Positions 17,759 to 25,957 of a DNA stretch of 64,000 nt are shown one piece after another. A program made the position numbers and the translations under genes. Each line of letters starts with the position of its first letter. Within the stretch, counting starts at the first letter, position 1. The DNA lies in NCBI GenBank assembly GCA_034408745.1, contig JAWXCM010000364.1:25487-89486 (forward strand), read 5' to 3'. The DNA is from JAWXCM01 sp034408745. GTDB lineage: Bacteria; Acidobacteriota; Terriglobia; Bryobacterales; Bryobacteraceae. The notes beneath the pieces were generated by a model, which did not search any database, was not told where the DNA came from, and saw only the letters and a program-made list of their open reading frames with translations.

Positions 17759-18361
17759 CTAACCCTTGAAAGGACTGCGATTGACGGCATACTTGATCGC
17801 GGACAGCGGCACTTCGAACTTCGTCATGCCCTTGTTGCCCATGTAGCCGACGTCCTTCACGCCAATCGGGCTGGTGTAGAACGCATCCGCTGTGAGGCGC
17901 CGCATCCAGTCAAAGAACGCGATGCCGTGACTGGTTTCATGCGTCTCGTTCTTCCGAAACGCGATGATGTCCAGCATCGCCGTTTGGTCACCCACTGCCG
18001 CCTCAACGAAGCTCTTGCCTGAGGCTCGCTTTTCCATGGCACGGTCCAGCCAGGCAAGGCCTCCGACCACCTCCGTGCGAAGGGCTTCGTTATTGGCGGC
18101 GATGAGGTCGATAAACTCGGGCGCACCCGCCTCGACCGCGCTTCCGGACACGTCGTCGGCGGGGATGATGAGTTCCGTCAATCGGCGTACGGTGGCGTAC
18201 TCGTGGGCATTGAGCGCTTTGGGCGTGTACTTCCCGCCTGCGGCCGCTTTGGCCTCACCGGCCGCAATGTGGACGTGCTGTGCGGCGTCGGCGGGGACAC
18301 CTGCCGCCACGGTCACGGCCATGGCGATATTCTTCAGAACTTCTCGGCGAGACTCAGACAT
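17759..18361 (-). CDS. Gluconate 2-dehydrogenase subunit 3 family protein
   Basis: A 200-residue protein. Its N-terminus SRREVLKNIAMAVTVAAG is a twin-arginine-type leader. The body has the family features LNAHEYATVRRLTELIIPADD, a helical middle, and FFDWMRRLTADAFYTSPIGVKDVGYMGN. Such small subunits accompany membrane-associated GMC-type dehydrogenases and aid their export or maturation. Its ATG at 18361 overlaps the upstream GMC gene by 8 bases, which fixes the partnership. Confidence 0.88.
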   Translation of the reverse strand: MSESRREVLKNIAMAVTVAAGVPADAAQHVHIAAGEAKAAAGGKYTPKALNAHEYATVRRLTELIIPADDVSGSAVEAGAPEFIDLIAANNEALRTEVVGGLAWLDRAMEKRASGKSFVEAAVGDQTAMLDIIAFRKNETHETSHGIAFFDWMRRLTADAFYTSPIGVKDVGYMGNKGMTKFEVPLSAIKYAVNRSPFKG

Positions 18362-20084
18362 TGCCTTTTCTCATTTCTTCGGCCAGGTACTCGGCGGTGC
18401 GCCATGCGAGAGCGCAGATGGTCAGCGTAGGGTTCTTGTCGGGGTTGCTGACGAACGGAGCCGCGTCAGCGACGAACAGGTTCTTCACATCGTGGGCCTG
18501 ACAGTATTTATTGAGCGCCGACGTCGCCGGGTCGTTCCCCATGCGCACCGTGCCGAGCTCATGGATGATCGTGCCGCCAACGGAGATGCCGGCGGACTCG
18601 CGTTCCGGGTTGCGGAGTCCGAGCACGGTGCCGCCCATTGCCTCGATAATGTCGGTGAACGTGCGATGCATGTGCCGTACCTGATTGATCTCGGCTTCCG
18701 TCCACTTGAAGTGGAACCGCAGCACGGGAATTCCGAAGCGGTCAACGACGCTCGGGTCGATGTCGCAAAACGTGTCCTTGTTAGGAATCATCTCGCCGCG
18801 TCCGGAGAGCCCGATGGTGGTCCCGTAACGCTGACGCACATAACTCTTCAACGATTTTCCATAGCCTTCGTGCTGCCGGCACGCGCCGTGGAAGGAGCCG
18901 GCGACTGGCATCCCGTAGCCGCCGCCGATCTCGACGTGATAGCCGCGGGGGAACCCGATCTGGTTTTGCTTCTCCCACAGCCACCAGGGGATGTAGACGT
19001 GCATACCGCCGAAGCCGTCGTTGTCGTGCCGCTGCATGCCTTCGAGCGCCGGCACATACCCACTTAGTCCGTAACCTGTGGAGTCAGTAAGATTCTTACC
19101 GACTACTCCGGAGTTATTCGCGAGGCCGTTCGAGTAACCTGGGCCGCGCGAGTTTAGTAACAACCGGGCTGACTCACAGGCGCTGGCCGCGACGACGACT
19201 GCGCGGCATCGGATCTGTTTCTCGGTGCGCGTTGCCTTATCGATGTAAGAGACGGCCTTCACCTTACCCGGTCCGTCGGTTATTAGTTCGCGGGCCATTG
19301 CGTTCGGGAAGATTTTGAGCTTGCCGGTTTTCAGCGCCGGCATGATCTGCACCTGGCTCGACGAGTAGTTGGAGGCGGTAACACAACCCCGTCCGCACTG
19401 CCCGCAATAGTGGCAGGCGGCCCGTCCATGGGTGTTTTTGGTGATAATCGCCATCCGTGAAGGAATGACAGGGATGCCGAGTTTGTCGCCGGCTTTTTTT
19501 ACAAGGACCTCGTGAACGCGCGGTGCGGGGGGAGTCTGGAAGACGCCGTCAGGAGCGCTGCGGATGTTTTCTTTTGTCCCTGTTACTCCGATAAAAGCTT
19601 CGGCCTTGTCGTACCAGGGAGCGATATCTTCGTAACTGATCGGCCAGTCGGTGCCGACGCTGTCGCGCGTGTACGGTTTGAAGTCATAATCGGCAAAGCG
19701 CAGGGAGATACGGCCGTAGTGGTTAGTACGGCCGCCGAGAATTCGGGAACGGAACCAGCGGAACTCACTGCCCGGGGCTACCGTATACGGCTCGCCTTCA
19801 ATGCTCCAGTAGCCGTTAGGGGCGCTGAAAAACGAGAAGTTCTGGTGCTTTTGCTCCGTATAAATGCCGCCCTCGAGTGCTCCGCGGTGGGGGTAGTCGG
19901 AGGGCCACTTATGTTCTTTGAAGTCGCGGCCGGGATTGAGCAGCGGACCCGCTTCAATCAGGGCGACGTTGATACCCATCTGGGTTAGCACCTGTACGAC
20001 GGTGCCGCCGCCGGCTCCCGAGCCGATTACGACTACGTCATATACTGGGCTGCTTCGTTGTACGTTGACCGCTCCGGCCTGCAT
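18354..20084 (-). CDS. GMC-family FAD-dependent oxidoreductase
   Basis: A 576-residue flavoprotein. The dinucleotide-binding motif VVIGSGAGGGTVVQVL lies at residues 18-33, followed by ALIEAGP. The middle contains FRWFRSRILGGRTNHYGR, the GMC-type substrate/FAD segment, and a cysteine-rich CHYCGQCGRGC stretch found in gluconate/sorbosone-type subgroups. The C-terminus has HELGTVRMGNDP and LFVADAAPFVSNPDKNPTLTICALA. It likely oxidises a sugar or polyol. It would be carried to the periplasm with its subunit-3 partner, since it has no leader of its own. A 574-base region without a clear gene lies upstream. Confidence 0.9.
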   Translation of the reverse strand: MQAGAVNVQRSSPVYDVVVIGSGAGGGTVVQVLTQMGINVALIEAGPLLNPGRDFKEHKWPSDYPHRGALEGGIYTEQKHQNFSFFSAPNGYWSIEGEPYTVAPGSEFRWFRSRILGGRTNHYGRISLRFADYDFKPYTRDSVGTDWPISYEDIAPWYDKAEAFIGVTGTKENIRSAPDGVFQTPPAPRVHEVLVKKAGDKLGIPVIPSRMAIITKNTHGRAACHYCGQCGRGCVTASNYSSSQVQIMPALKTGKLKIFPNAMARELITDGPGKVKAVSYIDKATRTEKQIRCRAVVVAASACESARLLLNSRGPGYSNGLANNSGVVGKNLTDSTGYGLSGYVPALEGMQRHDNDGFGGMHVYIPWWLWEKQNQIGFPRGYHVEIGGGYGMPVAGSFHGACRQHEGYGKSLKSYVRQRYGTTIGLSGRGEMIPNKDTFCDIDPSVVDRFGIPVLRFHFKWTEAEINQVRHMHRTFTDIIEAMGGTVLGLRNPERESAGISVGGTIIHELGTVRMGNDPATSALNKYCQAHDVKNLFVADAAPFVSNPDKNPTLTICALAWRTAEYLAEEMRKGNV

Positions 20085-20658
20085 ATATTCGGCAAGCTTA
20101 GCAGGTCGGCGGCGCCGACTGCCGAACCCGCGGCGGCGCCGTCAGGGGCAGCCCTGGGGCGGGTTCGGCTCGAATGAGCGCAACAGATTACTGGATCGCG
20201 GGCGATGCGGTTGCCGATGCAATCGATTTGGGGGCCCTGCTGTGATTGTGTGTGTGCACGGACGCAGTTTCAGGGTGTTCCCAGGAGACTGGAAATTTAC
20301 GAAGACACACCCGGCACTGGTAGTGGCCATTGACCGGCCACATGGGATCTGGATGCATGAGTTGACACCATGAGGAGCCAACTGAGGAAACGAGAGAACT
20401 GACAAAGCGAGTCATTGTGCTCCTTGCACCGGGCAGCATGCAGGTTATGCTCCCGATCGAGCCTGCTGTAACTTAGATGCCGAAACAAACAGTGCAGTTT
20501 CGCTGAGTTCCTAAGTTCCCTGCGCCATCCACATATAGACGCGCAGCCTGTTGGTTCCGCGGCTCACAGCGCAGTGTCGCCATGACAGCAGGGTTACTGT
20601 AACCTCGTGCGTTTTCGATGTAACAGATCGCGTGGGAATTCAGTCTAGTATCGAGTAA
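20085..20658. other. Intergenic region, no confident gene
   Basis: No complete gene was recognised. A 23-codon frame starting at ATG 20174 (MSATDYWIAGDAV) ends at 20245. A rightward frame ending at a TGA near 20373 reads VHGRSFRVFPGDWKF and looks protein-like but lacks a start. These may be remnants of a lost gene. GC-rich repeats of GGCGGCGCC occur near 20110-20150. Promoters for the divergent GMC gene and the gene at 20659 should lie here. Confidence 0.3.
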
Positions 20659-21612
20659 ATGTTACCCGCCGTTTTGCTGGCTGCCGCCACCGTCGCACTC
20701 TGGCAGGAGCCTTCCGTATCTCCCGATGCCGTGCCCTTCGAAGTCGCAGCCCGAGGAGCGCCTGTTCCCCGGCAGCCGTTCCAGTTCGTGAAGGAAGAAC
20801 TCAGCGGGACCAGCGCGAAAGTGATGGTGCGAGACGCAGCCGGACTGCTGTGGCAGGTAAAGGGTGGACTGGAAGGAAGGGCCGATGCCTTCGCCACTCG
20901 ACTTGCATCCGCTGTCGGCTATTACGCCGACGCAGTCTGGTTCCTTCGCGAAGGGCGGATCGAAGGCGTGCGCGGGTCTCTTGGCCGGGCTGCTGGCTTT
21001 GTTCGTCCCGACGGCACCTTCACATACGCAGCGTTTGAACTGCGCGACAGCACAGCCCGGTATGTGGGTGACGACGTCTGGACATGGACTCGGAATCCCT
21101 TCGTCGGGTCGGCGGAATTGCGCGGGCTGAAGCTGCTGGTAATGCTGGTGTCGAACTGGGATAACAAAGATGCGCGCGACGTCCGTTCGGGAAGCAACGC
21201 CGGTGTTGTCGAAGTTACCGGTGCCAGTGGCGAGGTCCGTCGAACTTACTTCGTCAATGACTGGGGTCAGTCATTTGGATCCTGGGGTAACATTCTCTGG
21301 CTCGGACGGAGTAACTGGAATTGCGGGGCTTACAGGTCTCAGACTCCGGAGTTTGTACGTGTCGGTCCGGACAGTAAGCTGATATTCGGATACAGAGGCC
21401 AGCACACGGCTGACTTCAGCAACGACATCACACAGGCGGACGCCCGCTGGCTTCTGAGGCTGCTGCGCCGCATCAGGCCGGAGCAGATCCGCGCGGGTCT
21501 GACCGCGAGTGGAGCTTCAGCCGCCGAGGCGAGTTGCTTCGCGCCCGCGTTGATCGAGAGAATCGAAGTATTGCGACGCGCCGCTGAAGGCGGTCGCCGC
21601 GAGTTACCATAA
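20659..21612 (+). CDS. Exported hypothetical protein with kinase-like motif pattern
   Basis: A 317-residue protein with an N-terminal signal-like stretch (MLPAVLLAAATVALWQ). The pattern LLWQVKGG (Lys68) is followed by SNWDNKD (residues 165-171) and VNDWGQSFG (Asp201, Gly203). This order, beta-3 lysine, Asp/Asn catalytic loop and D-x-G metal motif, is as in atypical kinases of the HipA/Fam20 kind. The spacing fits, but the assignment is inferred by eye. NPFVGSAELRGLKLLVMLV lies just before the loop. It could be a secreted or periplasmic kinase or a catalytically dead relative. The zinc-ribbon membrane gene starts 8 bases downstream. Confidence 0.6.
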   Translation: MLPAVLLAAATVALWQEPSVSPDAVPFEVAARGAPVPRQPFQFVKEELSGTSAKVMVRDAAGLLWQVKGGLEGRADAFATRLASAVGYYADAVWFLREGRIEGVRGSLGRAAGFVRPDGTFTYAAFELRDSTARYVGDDVWTWTRNPFVGSAELRGLKLLVMLVSNWDNKDARDVRSGSNAGVVEVTGASGEVRRTYFVNDWGQSFGSWGNILWLGRSNWNCGAYRSQTPEFVRVGPDSKLIFGYRGQHTADFSNDITQADARWLLRLLRRIRPEQIRAGLTASGASAAEASCFAPALIERIEVLRRAAEGGRRELP

Positions 21613-21620
21613 GGGTCGCA

Positions 21621-22388
21621 ATGTTCACATGGATTTGCCCTAAATGCGGGGGAGAAGTTCCTCCGGCTTACTCGGAGTGTCCGCGCTGCCACCCGCCTGC
21701 ACCCAGGCAACCCGCGGCAACTGCAGCAGAGCCTGTGGAAGCCGCTTCTCCCGTACCGCCTTCTGGTGTGCCGACGAGGGCTGTGCCGCCGGCGCCCGCG
21801 CGGGAATTTGGCCGTCCTGTGGAGCCGGCGGCGCCACCACCACCTCCTCCGCCACCTGCGCAGCCGGCACCTCCGACCGCTGTGGGACAGGTTGCCTGGT
21901 CGGCCCCTCCGCCTCCGGCTCGTACGGTCTCTCCGGTGCTCGTGGGTATTGGCGCCGCAGCCGGGATCGTGGCGCTGCTGGCTGTCCTGTACATGTTCGT
22001 GTTACCCCACCGCGGCGATGCTCCGGCGGCCACTGCCGCGGATAAGCCGACGCTGGAAAAGGCGCCCGCAGCGGGTTCGAAGGCTGCCCCTGTGAATCCT
22101 CTGGCGAAGCATATCGAAGTCGGCGGCGTGCGCATCCAGGAGCATTCCGGCGGGAACGTGCGAATCGACTTCGTGGTGGTGAACCACTCCGCGGCCGACC
22201 TTCCGCAACTGACAATGGAAGTGCGCCTGGTGTCTGGCGGGCGGGAGTATTTCATTATCCCGGTGCAGATTCCGTCGATCGGTCCTTACGAATCCAAGGA
22301 CATGTCGACTTCAGTGAAAACGAACCTCAAGCCTTACGAACTGCCGGACTGGCAGCTGGTGCAGGCGAAGTTCACGATTCAGGATTGA
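21621..22388 (+). CDS. Zinc-ribbon, proline-rich, single-pass membrane protein
   Basis: A 255-residue protein with three visible parts. Residues 5-24 hold a zinc ribbon (CPKCGG, then CPRCH). Residues 25-100 are a Pro/Ala-rich linker with a run of eight prolines. One membrane helix follows at about 105-127 (VLVGIGAAAGIVALLAVLYMFVL). The C-terminal domain (about 165-255) is beta-rich: VRIDFVVVNHSAADLPQLTMEV and IPSIGPYESKDM suggest an immunoglobulin-like or FxLYD-like fold. The arrangement puts the zinc ribbon in the cytoplasm and the beta domain outside. Function unknown. Confidence 0.7.
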   Translation: MFTWICPKCGGEVPPAYSECPRCHPPAPRQPAATAAEPVEAASPVPPSGVPTRAVPPAPAREFGRPVEPAAPPPPPPPPAQPAPPTAVGQVAWSAPPPPARTVSPVLVGIGAAAGIVALLAVLYMFVLPHRGDAPAATAADKPTLEKAPAAGSKAAPVNPLAKHIEVGGVRIQEHSGGNVRIDFVVVNHSAADLPQLTMEVRLVSGGREYFIIPVQIPSIGPYESKDMSTSVKTNLKPYELPDWQLVQAKFTIQD

Positions 22389-22399
22389 GCGCGGCCGGA

Positions 22400-22950
22400 G
22401 GTCTGACCTTCTGTGGTGGGCAGCTCTCCGGTTTCGAACCTGCATTGGGCACCAGCGTGTCCGGACTGGATCGCCACGCGAATCGCTTGCACTCTACAAT
22501 GTGATCCGCGGGCCCATTCGCCCGCCACACCGAATATGTGTCGTCGAGTACCTGAACCGACTCGAGAGAAACAGCACGCGCGGCAAATTCTCGAAGTTAC
22601 GCCAGAATTCATAGATCCGTTCCGGTGGTGCGGCGATCGTTGTCACCTGAGACGTGTGGCGGCTGTGGTAGTCCGGAACGGCTGTGTTAATCCCGGCGGC
22701 ACGGGACACGGGGTTTTCCCGACATTCCGCGCCAGACCAGCAATCCGCCTGTGGCCGCAAGGGCCGCTGCCGCCCTCTTTCGGCCGTCCGACTTGCGTAG
22801 AGCGGCTGAGGCGAGCGCCCCACCGGCAAACACCGAGAGAACACGTTCGCCCGCGCCGACGTTCACTTCACGCGCCCCGGTTGCAGTCCGGGCACTTTTG
22901 TAGTCATGATCCGATTTCCCCCCGGCAGGGTGACTCGGCGATATGCGAGG
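22400..22950 (-). pseudogene. SRPBCC / DUF2892-type protein, decayed
   Basis: Three leftward frames read as one broken protein. First comes a glycine-rich membrane segment (NVGAGERVLSVFAGGAL to TGGLLVWRGMSG) in one frame. A frame change near 22725 in a GGGAAAACCCC run leads to NPVSRAAGINTA and SQVTTIAAPPERIYEFWRNF, the start of a polyketide cyclase/START-like (SRPBCC) domain. A second shift near 22550 leads to ESVQVLDDTYSVWRANGP and NAGSKP, which continue that domain. No usable start remains. Such proteins are usually intact DUF2892-SRPBCC fusions of about 230 residues. Confidence 0.65.
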
Positions 22951-22988
22951 GTGTTTCCGCAGGACCGTGCGGTTAACGGTGCGGCGTG

Positions 22989-23360
22989 CTATCGGGATCT
23001 GAGCAGACCGACGGTCAGCAGGAGCCACGCCGCAATGAATGCGACACCCCCAATGGGTGTCACGGCGCCGAGCGTCCGAATTCCGGTCACCGCAAGCACA
23101 TAGAGGCTGCCCGAGAAAATCAGCACACCCGCGGCGAGCAGCCAGCAGACCCGGTCTGCCGATGTCGAGTCGAGCGATCCGGTTCGCGCGAGCAGAGGTA
23201 CGATCAGCAATCCGAACGCGTGGACAAAATGATAAAATACAGCCTTTTCCCAGATACCGAGGGAGTAGGCATCCAAACGTGCGCGAAGCCCATGAGCTCC
23301 GAAAGCCCCGAGCCCCACGGCAGCCGCGAGCAAAGCGGCACCCACAGCTGGCCAGTTCAT
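22989..23360 (-). CDS. DUF423 family membrane protein
   Basis: A 123-residue protein with four hydrophobic segments. AAAVGLGAFGAHGLRARLD and WEKAVFYHFVHAFGLL are the conserved DUF423 segments, and the end VTPIGGVAFIAAWLLLTV is equally typical. Small inner-membrane protein of unknown function. It lies 4 bases after the Sua5/TsaC-type gene, at the end of a leftward run of genes from 27711. Confidence 0.88.
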   Translation of the reverse strand: MNWPAVGAALLAAAVGLGAFGAHGLRARLDAYSLGIWEKAVFYHFVHAFGLLIVPLLARTGSLDSTSADRVCWLLAAGVLIFSGSLYVLAVTGIRTLGAVTPIGGVAFIAAWLLLTVGLLRSR

Positions 23361-23364
23361 TACG

Positions 23365-24003
23365 TTAGGTACCTTTCAGGCAGGCCTGAAGGTCTTTCTC
23401 GGTCACGGCGCCTTCCTTGATCACACGCCAGTAAGGCTCGGTAATGTCGACCGTGGTAGCGCCCTCGCCGGCACACAGGCCGCCGTCGAGAACAAGGTCG
23501 ACCGCACCGTCCATCGCCGCGAACACATCAATGCCAGTGCGTCCGGTAGGCTGGCCAGAGAGATTGGCGCTGGTCCCGATCACGGGCTGGCCAAGAGCCT
23601 CAACCAGACGTTGAACCACAGGAGATCGAGACTGGCGCAGACCGAGCCGCCCCGTATTTCCGGTCACTTTAAGCGGCATTTTGGACGCGGCAGGAACAAT
23701 GATTGTCAGCGGTCCCGGCCAAAAATGCCGCGCCAGAAGATAGAAACGCGATGTTGCCGCTGCCGCTAGTTCCTCGGCCATGAGGATGTCGCGTACAAAC
23801 AGGGGAAGCGAACGGGAAGTCTCGCGGCCCTTCGCTTTGAACACTTTGCCGACTGCCTGCAGGTTCAGAGGGTCGCCCACCAGTGTATACAGCGCATCGG
23901 TGGGAACAGCCACAATTCCGCCCCGGCGGATAATTGCCGCAGTTCTGGATATTGCTGCGTCGCTCGGCTTTTCGGCGTCAATTTCGATGAGATCTGTGGC
24001 CAC
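23365..24003 (-). CDS. L-threonylcarbamoyladenylate synthase (Sua5/YciO/YrdC family)
   Basis: A 212-residue protein. The enzyme makes threonylcarbamoyl-AMP from threonine, bicarbonate and ATP for t6A37 in ANN-decoding tRNAs. Typical segments are RRGGIVAVPTDALYTLVGDP, VFKAKGRETSRSLPLFV, FWPGPLTIIVP, and GTSANLSGQPTG. The KGRxxSxxLP motif is present in full. A tsaB-like gene lies two genes upstream on the same strand, so two t6A genes share this cluster. Length matches the YrdC domain without the extra Sua5 domain. Confidence 0.9.
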   Translation of the reverse strand: MATDLIEIDAEKPSDAAISRTAAIIRRGGIVAVPTDALYTLVGDPLNLQAVGKVFKAKGRETSRSLPLFVRDILMAEELAAAATSRFYLLARHFWPGPLTIIVPAASKMPLKVTGNTGRLGLRQSRSPVVQRLVEALGQPVIGTSANLSGQPTGRTGIDVFAAMDGAVDLVLDGGLCAGEGATTVDITEPYWRVIKEGAVTEKDLQACLKGT

Positions 24004-24039
24004 GTTGAGAACTGTTTGCGGGAGGGAGTCCAGCGAGAA

Positions 24040-24498
24040 TTATACCCTGGTTAGTTTCCTGAGCAATGCAATCTGACCACCGTGATACGCGGCATGCTGC
24101 ACGACTCCCAGCAGCAGCACACCCAGGCTGTAAGCACGCCCAGACGCCTGTGTGTCGAGTTGTTCTTCCCGGATCTGGCCTGTGTATCCAGCCAGTTCTC
24201 CTGTCGCCTGCTTCAGGTCCGCCAAAGCACGGTCCCAGGGTGTCGATTCGGGTGAAGGCCAGTCATCTGGAAAGGGCCACTCTGGAATCCGTTGTGCATT
24301 CAGGGCGCCAGACGCGATTTCCACCCAGCGCGTGAGATGCAGGACGATCTCGTGCATGGAATGAGCGCCCGGGATCGGTTTCGCGGCGGCCGCTTCCGAC
24401 GTGACCCCCGTCAGCAACTCGAACAAGGATTCCCCATGCCAGGCGGGACCCATCAGCGAGTGCTGTAACTCTGAAGCGATACGTTCCAGTTGAGTCAT
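24040..24498 (-). CDS. DinB family protein
   Basis: A 152-residue four-helix-bundle protein of the DinB/YfiT superfamily. HSMHEIVLHLTRWVEIAS contains the first conserved His, and VVQHAAYHGGQIALLRKL contains the HxxYHxGQ motif, giving the usual three-His metal site. Members include metal-dependent thiol-S-transferases; the substrate is unknown. It starts 6 bases after the mutM stop, consistent with one transcript. Confidence 0.85.
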   Translation of the reverse strand: MTQLERIASELQHSLMGPAWHGESLFELLTGVTSEAAAAKPIPGAHSMHEIVLHLTRWVEIASGALNAQRIPEWPFPDDWPSPESTPWDRALADLKQATGELAGYTGQIREEQLDTQASGRAYSLGVLLLGVVQHAAYHGGQIALLRKLTRV

Positions 24499-24504
24499 AG
24501 TGAA

Positions 24505-25302
24505 TTACTTTTGACAGACAGCGCAGTAATAAGTGGACCGGGCTGCCTGACGCAGCCTGCGTATGGCCTGGCCGCAAACCACGCAAGGCTTACCTTCACG
24601 GCCATAGACGCGCCACGACATCCCGTTGTGACTCCCGGGCTGCGAATAAGAAGCCTCAGCCTCGGTCATCGCTTCCGTCAGCACCTCAACTATGGCGGCG
24701 TGCAGAGCTTTCACCTTCTTTTGTGAGATGCCGCAGGCCAGCCTCGCCGGATGGATGCGGGCGCGAAACAGGCTCTCCGCCGCATAGATGTTGCCGAGGC
24801 CAGCGACAACGTTCTGCTCCATCAGGAACACTTTGACCGGCCGGTGGCTTCGTTTTGCATGCGAAGCCAGAAAGCTGACCGTGAAGTCGGCGGACAAAGG
24901 CTCAACGCCAAGGTCGTTCAGTATTTCCTGAAGTTCGGAGTCAGTGTGCAGGTGGACCGTCCCGAGGACTCGCGGGTCCTCGAACCCGATGCCTCGGCCA
25001 TCGCGTAGTGCGAAGACGACGCGCACTGTCTGCGAATGCAGAAGATGGCTCGGCAGCATGACCAGGTTGCCGGTCATGCGGAGATGCACGCGAATCGCGA
25101 GACTCCCACTGAGTCGCAGGATGATGTTCTTGCCACGCCGGTCGATGGCGTCGATCACACGCCCCGATGCCGACTGGAGCAGGGCAGAATGTTGCGGATG
25201 TGTGGATCGGGCCCGGAGTACCCGTACCTCGGAAATGAAGGCGCCTTCGGCCCGCGAGCGCAATTTACGGACCACCGCCTCCACTTCAGGCAGTTCCGGC
25301 AA
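24505..25302 (-). CDS. mutM: Formamidopyrimidine-DNA glycosylase (Fpg/MutM)
   Basis: A 265-residue base-excision-repair enzyme that removes 8-oxoguanine and formamidopyrimidines and nicks the strand. The start is a TTG at 25302, chosen so that the protein begins M-P-E-L-P-E with the catalytic Pro2 and Glu3. DRRGKNIILRL gives the conserved Lys region, QNVVAGLGNIYAAESLF is the helix-two-turn-helix, and the C-terminal zinc finger is CVVCGQ with YYCAVCQ. It overlaps the tsaB 3' end by 17 bases. Confidence 0.92.
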   Translation of the reverse strand: MPELPEVEAVVRKLRSRAEGAFISEVRVLRARSTHPQHSALLQSASGRVIDAIDRRGKNIILRLSGSLAIRVHLRMTGNLVMLPSHLLHSQTVRVVFALRDGRGIGFEDPRVLGTVHLHTDSELQEILNDLGVEPLSADFTVSFLASHAKRSHRPVKVFLMEQNVVAGLGNIYAAESLFRARIHPARLACGISQKKVKALHAAIVEVLTEAMTEAEASYSQPGSHNGMSWRVYGREGKPCVVCGQAIRRLRQAARSTYYCAVCQK

Positions 25303-25957
25303 TCGGTTCGTCCTTCCAGTTTTGTTCGGCATCGGAGCGGCGCACGTAGTTGGCGTCCAGTGCCGCCGGATCGGCCGACTCGCCCATACACAGACGCGCC
25401 GATGCGATGCGCGCGACAGCCGCTGCAATCGCTCTGCGTCCGGAAAGGCTGATGTTCTTCGGAACATGCGGGCGGAATGGCTCAGGGTCGGGACAGACAA
25501 TCTCGGAAACCTTCGGGGGAAGGGAGGCGAGCCACGAGGCAAACGGCCCCACCGTTTCCGGCAGCACCGGAGCGAGACCGGCATCGTATGCCGCGCCGTA
25601 TACCTCGCCACGCCGCGCGTCGATCAGGGCTGCCCGCATCGGCGAGGTTCCGCACGCCGCCAGCGCCACGAGATTGGAGACGCCGACCGCCGGCTTTCCT
25701 GTTGCCTCGGCCAGGCTCTTGGCAGCCGTGAGGCCGACGCGCACACCTGTAAAGGAGCCCGGACCTGAGGCGGCTGCGAAACAATCGATGGCTTCGAGGG
25801 GGACGTCATGCCGGTTCAGCAACTGCCGGATGCGGTCAAACAGAATCGCGCCGAATCCATCGGGCGAGTGGAGAAGCACCTCTTCGACAAGTTGTGCACC
25901 ATCCAGCAGGGCGATGCTGCCGAACGCGGCTGTGGTGTCCAGCGCGAGGATTCGCAT
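25286..25957 (-). CDS. tsaB: tRNA threonylcarbamoyladenosine biosynthesis protein TsaB
   Basis: A 223-residue ASKHA-fold protein that scaffolds TsaD and TsaE in t6A synthesis. The start MRILALDTTAAFGSIALLD, the middle AAASGPGSFTGVRVGLTAAKSLAE, and ALIDARRGEVYGAAYD are diagnostic. The ATG at 25957 overlaps the TAA of the upstream hydrolase-like gene (TAATG), and the 3' end overlaps mutM. Partners tsaD and tsaE are not in the window; the Sua5/TsaC-type gene is. Confidence 0.92.
   Translation of the reverse strand: MRILALDTTAAFGSIALLDGAQLVEEVLLHSPDGFGAILFDRIRQLLNRHDVPLEAIDCFAAASGPGSFTGVRVGLTAAKSLAEATGKPAVGVSNLVALAACGTSPMRAALIDARRGEVYGAAYDAGLAPVLPETVGPFASWLASLPPKVSEIVCPDPEPFRPHVPKNISLSGRRAIAAAVARIASARLCMGESADPAALDANYVRRSDAEQNWKDEPIAGTA

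Noticed and set aside
17964..19067. Rightward 367-codon frame opposite the GMC oxidoreductase pair
   Set aside because: Both overlapped leftward genes have strong family motifs; the rightward translation has none.
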